From: Kangiella sp.
GTDB taxonomy: Bacteria > Pseudomonadota > Gammaproteobacteria > Enterobacterales > Kangiellaceae
Reading direction: 5' to 3'
NCBI RefSeq assembly: GCF_014762745.1
Contig: NZ_JABURJ010000146.1
Coordinates: forward strand, 1-53,897
DNA length: 53,897 bases
Shown here: positions 1-6,574 of the stretch, piece by piece
Position numbering within the stretch: position 1 is the first letter of the stretch
How the letters are laid out: each line of letters opens with the position of its first letter
The notes under the pieces: generated by a model
What the model was told of the DNA's origin: nothing
The model's input: only the letters and a program-made list of their open reading frames with translations
The model's database searches: none
Program-made: the position numbers and the translations under genes

Positions 1-352
1 AAACTGTTACCCATGTTTGTGGACTAAAGTGTTACCTATGTTTATAACTCATACCGACGCCCGAGATTGAGGTTTCGCTTTGCTCAACTACCTTCGTCTC
101 CGCCAAGTCACTTAACGCAGGGTCTGCCCCCTTGGGTACCGTAAAATACGTTCCATCCTTGGCCCGAATTTTACTATTCAAAACGTCCTGTTTTGAATTG
201 CTATGTCTTGGCTACGACTTAGCTCAATCTAAGGGGGGATTGGTGCAAGCTTGTAAGTAACGATATATTTAATAGGATCCAACTTGAGTTGTAATGATGA
301 AGCCTTAGGTTTAAACAGATTTGATGATGATATTAACTAGGACTGTGTTCAG
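1..352. repeat. Gene-free left edge with hairpins and a possible mobile-element remnant
   Basis: No intact gene is seen. Two near-identical short direct repeats (TGTTACCCATGTTT at 5-18 and TGTTACCTATGTTT at 31-44) recall the terminal sequences of IS481-type elements; that resemblance is from memory and weak. A perfect 9-bp hairpin lies at 176-198 (arms 176-184/190-198, loop GTCCT, read as AGGAC on the minus strand). Beside it is a 7-bp outer stem 141-147/168-174 enclosing CCATCCTTGG, again an AGGAT loop on the minus strand. A minus-strand frame is open from about 214 to the stop at 32-34 but has no convincing start. It may be a gene remnant or simply the repeat read through. Confidence 0.4.
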
Positions 353-643
353 ATGTTTGTTGTGATTTTTAAAGCAAAAGTGCGTCAATTTGATGACCAG
401 TACTCACAAACTGCCCAACGGATGCGTGAATTGGCTTTAACAGAATTTGGCTGTCTTGAATTTAATGCAGTAACCGAAGGTGATCAGGAAATAGCACTTT
501 CCTACTGGCCATCAGAAGAACATATCAAAGCCTGGAAGCAACACCCCGAACATTTAGCCGCGCAACAACTCGGCAAACAACGCTGGTATGAGTTTTACTC
601 AGTGGAAATTGTAGAAGTAAAAAGGTCTTATAAGTCAGCGTGA
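353..643 (+). CDS. Antibiotic biosynthesis monooxygenase (ABM) domain protein
   Basis: A 96-residue single-domain protein of the ABM dimeric alpha/beta-barrel family. It starts with a beta strand (FVVIFKAKV) and contains the typical block of an acidic-rich strand followed by SYWPSEEHIKAWKQHPEH. That run, with a Trp, a helix and a His, is characteristic of YgiN/ABM-like proteins. Family members are small cytoplasmic oxygenases or unknown-function proteins; the substrate cannot be inferred here. It stands alone between two intergenic hairpin arrays with no operon partner. No strong ribosome binding site is visible before the ATG, so the start is chosen from domain length. No signal peptide or membrane segment is present. 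Confidence 0.75.
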   Translation: MFVVIFKAKVRQFDDQYSQTAQRMRELALTEFGCLEFNAVTEGDQEIALSYWPSEEHIKAWKQHPEHLAAQQLGKQRWYEFYSVEIVEVKRSYKSA

Positions 644-723
644 AAGTTGCCTCTAGGCGTAAATTGGTTTAGAAAATTTGATGTCTTGCACCTAGAAGTC
701 CCCTTAGAGTTAGCTGAGTGAAG

Positions 724-892
724 AAAAGTTATAGGGCAAATTGGGCAGGACGCCCAATTTAGCCACTTCGAAACAGGACGTTTCGTATTGGCGGCACGTT
801 TATAACTTTTGTGAGCGAGGGTAGTCCGAAGGACCTAACGATTGGGGCGTCTTTTCTTTTCGCCCTTTTCTTTGGACGAGCAAAGAAAAGGG
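724..892. repeat. Structured intergenic element with AGGAC-loop hairpins
   Basis: This fills the gap between the ABM gene and the iron transporter (644-1066). An outer perfect 10-bp stem (724-733 with 801-810) encloses two hairpins. One has perfect 9-bp arms at 738-746/752-760; the other has perfect 6-bp arms at 769-774/780-785 plus a 4-bp outer helix 762-765/789-792. Both have exactly the loop AGGAC. Downstream a perfect 12-bp hairpin (863-874/881-892, loop GACGAG) closes the element. The arm sequences differ but pair perfectly while the loops are identical, so this looks like a structured repeat family and not a random inverted repeat. Confidence 0.7.
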
Positions 893-1004
893 TAATAAAA
901 ATAAGCCAGAGCCTTATGTGCGAAGGAATGGAATAATACTAAGTGAAATCCTTGATCCACATCACCCCCGCACACCCTAAATCTGAAATAATACACTTCC
1001 CCTA

Positions 1005-1033
1005 TTGCAATACTTAATGATAATAATTATCAT
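1005..1033 (+). promoter_or_regulatory. Promoter of the iron transporter overlapped by a Fur box
   Basis: TTGCAA at 1005-1010 and TATCAT at 1028-1033 are separated by 17 bp and form a plausible sigma-70 promoter. The 15-bp sequence TGATAATAATTATCA at 1018-1032 is a perfect match to the 7-1-7 Fur box consensus and covers the spacer and -10 element, so bound Fur would block transcription. The downstream gene encodes an iron(III)-binding protein and fur is in the same window (48441-48842), which supports the assignment. Confidence 0.85.
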
Positions 1034-1066
1034 TTGCGAACTTCTCACGAATTTCTAATTGGTGTT

Positions 1067-2152
1067 ATGACTATGATGAAAACATGGCTTACTGGCTTGT
1101 CTGCAACCGCTCTTTTAGTTTTGAGCGCCTGTTCTGACGAGTCAGCTCAATCGAATGAATTAACAGCGCAATCTCAGGATGCTCAAGTCAAAGCGCAAGC
1201 TCAGGACAATAACAAAGAGATTGTGGTCTATACTTCGCGCAAAGAGCATCTGGTAAAGCCTTTCTTTGAGCAATTCACAGCGGAAACTGGTATTGAAATC
1301 AATTACATCACCGATAGCGAAGCTGCTTTGATCAGCCGCCTGAAAGCTGAAGGTGAGCGTACCCCTGCCGATGTGTTTATCACTGTGGATGCCGGAAATC
1401 TATGGTTAGCCACTCAGGAAGGTGTTTTGCAACCAATCGAATCGGATGCTCTGGAAGCCTCTATCCCTGAAAGCTTGCAGGATCCAGAAAACCATTGGTT
1501 TGGGTTAACTGTTCGCGCACGCACCATCGTCTATAGTACAGAGCGTGTTAAGCCTGAAGAGTTGAGCACTTATGAAGCCTTGGGTGAAGAGCAGTGGAAT
1601 GGTCGTCTATGCCTGCGTACCTCGAAAAAAGTCTATAACCAGTCATTGGTCGCTATGATGATTGCCCGTTATGGCGAAGAAAAGACACAGCAAATTGTCG
1701 AAAGCTGGGTGGGTAATCTTGCTACTGACCCATTCTCGAACGATACCAAGGTGATGAATGCCATAACTGCAGGTGAATGTGATGTGGGTATAGTAAACAC
1801 TTACTACTTTGGTCGCTTGCAGAAAGAAACACCGGATATCCCATTGGCACTATTCTGGCCTGATCAATCGGAAGAAGGGTACGGTGTGCATGTCAATGTT
1901 TCTGGTGCAGGTATTACCAAGCATTCTGATAACAAGGAAAATGCGTTAAAATTGATCGAGTGGTTGGCGAGCGAAGAAGCACAGCAAATGTTTGCCGGTC
2001 TGAATATGGAATATCCGGCCAATAAAAATGTTGAGCCAACCGAAGAAGTCGCAGCCTGGGGTGAGTTTAAAGCAGATAGCACAAACTTATCCAAAGCTGG
2101 TGAATTGCAGCCTGCTGCGGTGAAATTGATGGATCGCGCAGGTTATCGATAA
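1067..2152 (+). CDS. fbpA: Iron(III) ABC transporter substrate-binding lipoprotein (FbpA/FutA type)
   Basis: Periplasmic ferric-iron binding protein of the extracellular solute-binding family that delivers Fe(III) to an ABC permease. The N-terminus has a short hydrophobic segment ending in the lipobox LSAC, so it is probably a lipoprotein; an acidic/Gln-rich linker follows. The mature domain begins around VVYTSRKEHLVKPFF, typical of the family. The adjacent Tyr pair in NTYYFG, about residues 246-247, matches the iron-coordinating tyrosines of FbpA. In-frame ATGs lie at 1067, 1073 and 1076. An upstream TTG at 1034 is rejected because it abuts the Fur box and promoter. The permease gene follows after 20 bp. 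Confidence 0.9.
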   Translation: MTMMKTWLTGLSATALLVLSACSDESAQSNELTAQSQDAQVKAQAQDNNKEIVVYTSRKEHLVKPFFEQFTAETGIEINYITDSEAALISRLKAEGERTPADVFITVDAGNLWLATQEGVLQPIESDALEASIPESLQDPENHWFGLTVRARTIVYSTERVKPEELSTYEALGEEQWNGRLCLRTSKKVYNQSLVAMMIARYGEEKTQQIVESWVGNLATDPFSNDTKVMNAITAGECDVGIVNTYYFGRLQKETPDIPLALFWPDQSEEGYGVHVNVSGAGITKHSDNKENALKLIEWLASEEAQQMFAGLNMEYPANKNVEPTEEVAAWGEFKADSTNLSKAGELQPAAVKLMDRAGYR

Positions 2153-2172
2153 AACAATTTAAGCAAATCATA

Positions 2173-3819
2173 TTGACTGATACTACTGAGCAACAGCAAG
2201 CACAGAACGCCAGCAAGAAAAGCTGGCGTTTTGGCGTTTTAAAGAAAGTGGATGGCTTCTTGCTATGGGCCATTCTGTTGATCTGTCTTTTACCCCTGTT
2301 ACCGTTGCTGTTTTCCTGGTTCGATCTTGAGCCGGAACTGTGGCAACACCTGTGGAATACTCAAATCCCGCAACTTCTGAGCAATACCTTCTGGCTGGTG
2401 TTGCTAGTGGGCACTGGTAGCTTTTTGATCGGAGTATCACTGGCCTGGCTGATTGTGATGCACGATTTTCCGGGACGCTCGATTTTACAATGGGGCCTGA
2501 TGCTGCCACTGGCCATTCCGCCTTACATTCTTGCTTTTACCTTACTGGGTTTTACCGATTACGAAGGTCCTTTGCAGTATTTGCTGGAATCGGTCGGTCT
2601 TGGCATTGCCTGGTTGCCGGATACACGCAATGTATTTGGCGTGGCGCTAATCTTTACTCTATCGTTATATCCTTATGTTTATCTGCTGATGCGCAGCGCC
2701 TTGCAACGTAAGGGCCGCACCAGTTATGAAAGTGCCAGAACTCTTGGCTACAGCCGTACAAAAGCCTTCTGGCGTCTAGTCATACCATTGACTCGTCCAG
2801 CCTGGATCGCAGGCTTGGGCCTGGTACTGATGGAAACTCTGGCTGATTTTGGCGCGGTTGCGATTTTTAACTTTGATACCTTCACTACGGCAATTTATAA
2901 GTCCTGGTATGGTTTTTTCAGCGCCAGCACAGCGGCGCAACTGGCCTGTATTTTGCTATTGTTTGTTGCTTTGTCGGTGTTGGTCGAAAAGTGGGGGCGG
3001 GGTCAGAGTCGCTATGAACAGACCGGTATTGCGCTGAAAGAATACCGTCAGCCGCTTACTGGCTGGTGGGGTGCTCTGGTGCAGATCTTTGCCTGGGGCG
3101 TCTTTGCATTAGGTTTTATGTTGCCAGTTATTCAATTATTGGTGTGGGCGATTAAAACCTATGAGCGCCACACAGACGGCACATTGGTATTATTGAGCCA
3201 CACCATGATTCTGGCCACGGTTGCTGCACTGATAACCTTGGTGGTAGCGGGCATTATGGTATGGGCAAAGCGTAACAAGGGATCAACCAGTCGTAATTTA
3301 GCCATAGAATTTTCGCAGTTGGGCTATGCCTTGCCAGGTACGGTTTTGGCAGTCGGTATCATGATGGCGCTTAACTGGATTGATGGCGGCATTGCCAGCT
3401 TATTTGGCCTTAAAGGGCAATGGCTGGCTAGCGGGCTGTTTGCTTTGATTCTTGCCTATATCATACGGTTCTTGCGTATCGGCTATGGCCCAGTGGCCAG
3501 CTCCATGTCGCAGATTAAGCCGAGTGTTGTAGAGGCGGCGGCCAGTCTCGGTGCTGATCAGAAAGAGCGCCTGTGGCGGGTATATATCCCACTGCTGCGC
3601 CCAGGTGTTTTTACAGCACTATTACTAATGTTTGTGGAAGTGATGAAGGAACTGCCTGCGACTCTGATGTTGCGTCCTTTTGGCTGGGATACACTTGCCG
3701 TTAGAATTTACGAATTAACGTCCGAAGGTGAATGGGAAGTTGCCGCCTTGCCGGCTGTGTTACTGGTTGCTGTTGGAATTTTACCAGTGATATATCTGAT
3801 CAGAAAAAGCGAAGCTTAA
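2173..3819 (+). CDS. fbpB: Iron(III) ABC transporter permease (FbpB type)
   Basis: A 548-residue inner-membrane permease made of two fused six-helix halves, the usual architecture of FbpB/SfuB. Each half has an EAA-type loop for contact with the ATPase: SARTLGYSRTKAFWRLVIPL near residues 185-205 and EAAASLGADQKERLWRVYIP near 453-472. Membrane segments run from about residue 30 to the end. The start is a TTG at 2173 with no ATG nearby in frame, so the exact start is uncertain. It is probably cotranscribed with the binding protein from the Fur-controlled promoter. The ATPase (FbpC) expected in such operons is not next to it; an unrelated acetyltransferase follows. Confidence 0.9.
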   Translation: MTDTTEQQQAQNASKKSWRFGVLKKVDGFLLWAILLICLLPLLPLLFSWFDLEPELWQHLWNTQIPQLLSNTFWLVLLVGTGSFLIGVSLAWLIVMHDFPGRSILQWGLMLPLAIPPYILAFTLLGFTDYEGPLQYLLESVGLGIAWLPDTRNVFGVALIFTLSLYPYVYLLMRSALQRKGRTSYESARTLGYSRTKAFWRLVIPLTRPAWIAGLGLVLMETLADFGAVAIFNFDTFTTAIYKSWYGFFSASTAAQLACILLLFVALSVLVEKWGRGQSRYEQTGIALKEYRQPLTGWWGALVQIFAWGVFALGFMLPVIQLLVWAIKTYERHTDGTLVLLSHTMILATVAALITLVVAGIMVWAKRNKGSTSRNLAIEFSQLGYALPGTVLAVGIMMALNWIDGGIASLFGLKGQWLASGLFALILAYIIRFLRIGYGPVASSMSQIKPSVVEAAASLGADQKERLWRVYIPLLRPGVFTALLLMFVEVMKELPATLMLRPFGWDTLAVRIYELTSEGEWEVAALPAVLLVAVGILPVIYLIRKSEA

Positions 3820-3909
3820 TGGTATCAAGCTGTAAAAACCGTATCTAAAAACAAAAGACAGGCGTAAAATTATCTAAGTCCTTTCTTTTTTGCACGGCAG
3901 TCACACACC

Positions 3910-4371
3910 ATGTATAAACTCTCTTCTGGCCCTGTGGCCTATAATTCTGCGGTCGAAACATTACTTAAAGCAACTCAATTACCGACCGATGATTTACAGG
4001 ATAATGAATATATTAATGGGATTAAGTTATTTACATTGGAGCTTGACGAACAGACGGTCGGTGTTGTTGGTTTGGAGCTGCATGGTGATAGCGCTTTGGT
4101 GCGCTCTTTAGCAGTTGCCGAAAGTGAGCGTGGGCAGGGGCTGGGTGTTCTTCTTTTGAAACATGCAGAAGAAGCAGCACAGATAATGGGCGTTAAGGAA
4201 CTTTATTTACTAACTACTACTGCATCTGACTTTTTCCGTAGAATGGGCTACGAAGTTGCAGACAGAGCAGCCGCCCCACCATCCATCGCACAGTCAAAGC
4301 AATTTACCGGTATTTGTCCAGCTTCAGCGGCCTTTATGGTTAAACGATTAGCTGATTCTATCAACGCATAA
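3910..4371 (+). CDS. GNAT acetyltransferase, ArsN2-like
   Basis: A 153-residue GNAT-fold N-acetyltransferase. The acetyl-CoA binding loop RGQGLGVLL (motif A, R/Q-x-x-G-x-G/A) lies at about residues 77-85. The C-terminal stretch with APPSI, a spacer, and CPASAAFM resembles the signature of ArsN2-type acetyltransferases found in arsenic-resistance loci; this recognition is from memory. The ATG at 3910 gives the family's usual length. It sits 90 bp after the iron permease and just before gcvT, so it is probably transcribed alone. Its acceptor substrate cannot be read from the sequence. An arsR-arsI pair exists at 35586-36322 but is 31 kb away. Confidence 0.75.
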   Translation: MYKLSSGPVAYNSAVETLLKATQLPTDDLQDNEYINGIKLFTLELDEQTVGVVGLELHGDSALVRSLAVAESERGQGLGVLLLKHAEEAAQIMGVKELYLLTTTASDFFRRMGYEVADRAAAPPSIAQSKQFTGICPASAAFMVKRLADSINA

Positions 4372-4404
4372 TCAAAGGTTATTTAGCCCTATAATTCTAG
4401 CGGC

Positions 4405-4440
4405 ACAGGGTTCTTTTAAGCCCTTTTCCCCTGTATAATC
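4405..4440 (+). promoter_or_regulatory. Probable gcvT promoter
   Basis: A perfect TATAAT lies at 4434-4439, about 36 bp before the gcvT ATG. The -35 element is weak (TTCTTT at 4411-4416 with a 17-bp spacer). A 6-bp inverted repeat (ACAGGG 4405-4410 with CCCTGT 4429-4434) brackets the core promoter and could be an operator. I see no glycine riboswitch here. Confidence 0.45.
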
Positions 4441-4474
4441 GCTGGCCATTAAATGAACGACTGGACACATCTTA

Positions 4475-5563
4475 ATGGCCAACAAAACCCCTCTTTACCA
4501 AGCTCATGTCGACGCCAATGCGCGTATCGTTGATTTCGGTGGCTGGGATATGCCGCTTAACTATGGCTCGCAGATTGATGAACACCACGCGGTGCGTCAG
4601 GATGCCGGCATGTTTGACGTTTCTCACATGACGGTTGTCGAAGTTACGGGAAGCGAAGCCAAAGCCTATTTGCGCTATTTGCTGGCCAATGACGTAGACA
4701 AGCTGAAAGAGTCGGGCAAAGCGCTCTATAGCGGCATGTTGAACGAAGAAGGCGGTGTTATCGACGATCTTATCGTTTATTACCTGACTGATACTCACTA
4801 TCGTGTGGTAGTAAACGCCTCTACTCGTGATAAAGATCTGGCCTGGATGGAAAACGTTGCCCAGCAATTCGATGTTGCTATTGCAGAGCGTGTAGATGTG
4901 GCCATGATTGCGGTTCAGGGTCCTAACGCCATTGAAAAAGCGCAAAGCGTCATGAGCGATGAGCAAAAAAATGCAGTGGCAGGGCTTAAGCCATTTGTCG
5001 CTGCCCAGGCAGGTGATTTGTTTGTAGCCCGTACGGGTTATACCGGTGAAGACGGCTATGAAATCATGGTTCCTGACTCAAAAGGCATCGAATTCTGGAA
5101 TCAGCTGGCAGCAGCAGGCGTTAAGCCATGTGGTCTGGCAGCGCGTGATACCTTGCGTTTAGAGGCCGGTATGAATCTTTATGGTCATGATATGGACGAG
5201 ACGGTATCGCCACTGGAAGCCAACATGGGCTGGACCATCGCCTGGGAACCAGAAGATCGCGATTTCGTGGGCCGTAAAGCACTCGCTGAGCAGAAGGCAC
5301 AAGGCGCACCACGCAAAATGATTGGTCTGGTGCTGGAAGATAAAGGCATCATGCGTGAAGGCCAGGAAGTGGTGGTCAATGATGAAGTAGTTGGCGTCGT
5401 CACCTCTGGCACCATGTCACCAACCACCGGCAAGAGTATTGCCATGGCGCGCGTTAATCGTGAGCTGAACGAAGAACAGGTTTTGGTGCAGGTGCGTAAA
5501 AAGCAATTATCAGCCAAAGTGGTTAAGCCCAGTTTCGTACGCCAGGGCAAGTCACTCATATAG
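4475..5563 (+). CDS. gcvT: Aminomethyltransferase, glycine cleavage T protein
   Basis: T protein of the glycine cleavage system: it takes the aminomethyl group from lipoylated H protein, releases ammonia and forms 5,10-methylenetetrahydrofolate. The 362-residue length matches the family. Recognisable blocks are [20 protein letters not shown] at the N-terminus, GMFDVSHM near residue 47, [12 protein letters not shown] near residue 188 and the C-terminal GCV_T beta-barrel with [14 protein letters not shown] 4475 is the only start giving the conserved N-terminus. gcvH follows after 137 bp and gcvP further on, the standard order. No gcvR or gcvA regulator is nearby. Confidence 0.97.
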   Translation: MANKTPLYQAHVDANARIVDFGGWDMPLNYGSQIDEHHAVRQDAGMFDVSHMTVVEVTGSEAKAYLRYLLANDVDKLKESGKALYSGMLNEEGGVIDDLIVYYLTDTHYRVVVNASTRDKDLAWMENVAQQFDVAIAERVDVAMIAVQGPNAIEKAQSVMSDEQKNAVAGLKPFVAAQAGDLFVARTGYTGEDGYEIMVPDSKGIEFWNQLAAAGVKPCGLAARDTLRLEAGMNLYGHDMDETVSPLEANMGWTIAWEPEDRDFVGRKALAEQKAQGAPRKMIGLVLEDKGIMREGQEVVVNDEVVGVVTSGTMSPTTGKSIAMARVNRELNEEQVLVQVRKKQLSAKVVKPSFVRQGKSLI

Positions 5564-5575
5564 TTTATTCAACAA

Positions 5576-5680
5576 GCCTAAGCAGTGGTTTCTGCTTGGG
5601 CAGACGAAAAGTTTCATATACAATACGCTTACTTTTTGAGCGACAATTGACAGTCAATTAACATCAGCCGACAGTCGGCT
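5576..5680 (+). promoter_or_regulatory. Hairpins between gcvT and gcvH
   Basis: The gcvT-gcvH spacer holds a 10-bp hairpin (5576-5585/5592-5601, one G-U pair) without a U-run, a TTGACAGTCAA inverted repeat at 5647-5657, and a perfect 6-bp hairpin AGCCGA-CAG-TCGGCT at 5666-5680, just before the gcvH ribosome binding site (GAGGAA near 5688). These may adjust translation or transcript stability of gcvH. No typical intrinsic terminator separates the two genes. Confidence 0.4.
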
Positions 5681-5700
5681 AATCATTGAGGAATGTTTAA

Positions 5701-6090
5701 ATGAGCCAGATTCCAGCAGAATTAAAATATGTATCTAGCCATGAGTGGATTCGTGACGAAGGTGATGGGGTTGTTACAGTAGGTATCACAGATCACGCAC
5801 AAGAATTATTGGGTGACGTTGTCTTTGTTGACGCACCAGAAGTCGACAGCGAAGTTGAAGCCGAAGACGAAATCGCAGTGGTTGAGTCGGTTAAAGCTGC
5901 TTCAGACATCTATGCGCCACTAGCCGGCACTATTCTTGAAATCAATGAAGAGTTGGAAGATTCACCAGAATTGATTAACAGCGATCCTTATGGCGATGGC
6001 TGGATGTTCAAGATGAAGTTGGCTGATGCGGGTGATATGGACAGTCTATTATCAGCCGAAGAATACGCTGACGAGATCGCTGAAGACTAA
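5701..6090 (+). CDS. gcvH: Glycine cleavage system H protein
   Basis: A 129-residue lipoyl carrier that shuttles the aminomethyl intermediate between P, T and L proteins. The lipoylation site is the Lys in VVESVKAAS, residue 65, one position from the E. coli Lys64. The hammerhead biotinyl/lipoyl fold is evident from [20 protein letters not shown]. The C-terminus [12 protein letters not shown] is normal. A GAGGAA Shine-Dalgarno sequence about 8 bp before ATG 5701 supports the start. It lies between gcvT and gcvP on the same strand. Confidence 0.97.
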   Translation: MSQIPAELKYVSSHEWIRDEGDGVVTVGITDHAQELLGDVVFVDAPEVDSEVEAEDEIAVVESVKAASDIYAPLAGTILEINEELEDSPELINSDPYGDGWMFKMKLADAGDMDSLLSAEEYADEIAED

Positions 6091-6574
6091 AAAACGTATT
6101 AAAATTTCCTTAGGCGGTGTTAAAGGCTTTCTTCAGAGAAGTCACTTAACTTAAGTAAGCTCCTTCTCTTCATCAAGCCTTTGCCTAGCCTAAGAAAATT
6201 TTTCTAAAGTTTTTTCGTGATGAGTTGTTAGGCAGTTTGGGTTAGAAGCTCGTTTACCTAAGTAAACAACGCCTCGTAATTAATACATTTGCCTAGCATC
6301 AGAAACTTAAATAATTTTTGGGTTAGTTCTTAGTCTAGCCTAAGAGAATTTTTCTAAAGTTTTTTGCGCAGCATCGAAAGTTAGAAACTTGAAAGCGAAT
6401 GTCATTGCGAGGGCTTTAGCCCGCGGCAATCTGGTAAATTCAGAGAGCAAACTTTAGGTTTATCACTGAATAAAGTATTAGCAAGATTTAAGGCCTCGAA
6501 TTATTATCGGGGCTTTTTCTGTTTTAATTAGTGGCTGATTTTGGCCGTTTAACCAAAGTAGGTATTTGAAAGCT
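6091..6574. repeat. Repeat-filled gap between gcvH and gcvP
   Basis: No gene is seen. A long imperfect inverted repeat pairs about 6101-6128 (TTAGGCGGTGTTAAAGGCTT) with about 6175-6205 (AAGCCTTTGCCTAGCCTAAG) and encloses a smaller AGAGAAG/CTTCTCT stem; it may terminate gcvH transcripts. The unit around TAGCCTAAGAAAATTTTTCT (6186-6205) recurs almost unchanged near 6334-6353 and is followed both times by AAAGTTTTTT. A second hairpin GTTTAC-CTAA-GTAAAC is near 6253-6268. A GTCATTGCGA...GCAATCTGG repeat is at 6401-6434. A terminator-like hairpin (6493-6498/6508-6513, one G-U pair) with TTTTT stands 55 bp before gcvP. Confidence 0.6.

Noticed and set aside
1034-1066. TTG start 33 bp upstream for the iron-binding protein
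   Set aside because: It lies against the -10 element and the Fur box, before any plausible transcript start, and would add residues before the signal peptide.
4372-4474. Glycine riboswitch before gcvT
   Set aside because: The interval is only 103 bp, lacks the paired aptamer architecture and looks like a simple promoter.
4472-4966. Long open frame on the minus strand inside gcvT (also similar frames within malic enzyme, recG, yicC and the choice-of-anchor B gene)
   Set aside because: They overlap strongly conserved genes on the other strand, have no homology that I recognise, and follow the codon bias of the real genes.
6101-6205. CRISPR array or tRNA in the gcvH-gcvP gap
   Set aside because: There are only two to three degenerate repeat units of unequal spacing, and no cloverleaf or acceptor stem can be drawn.
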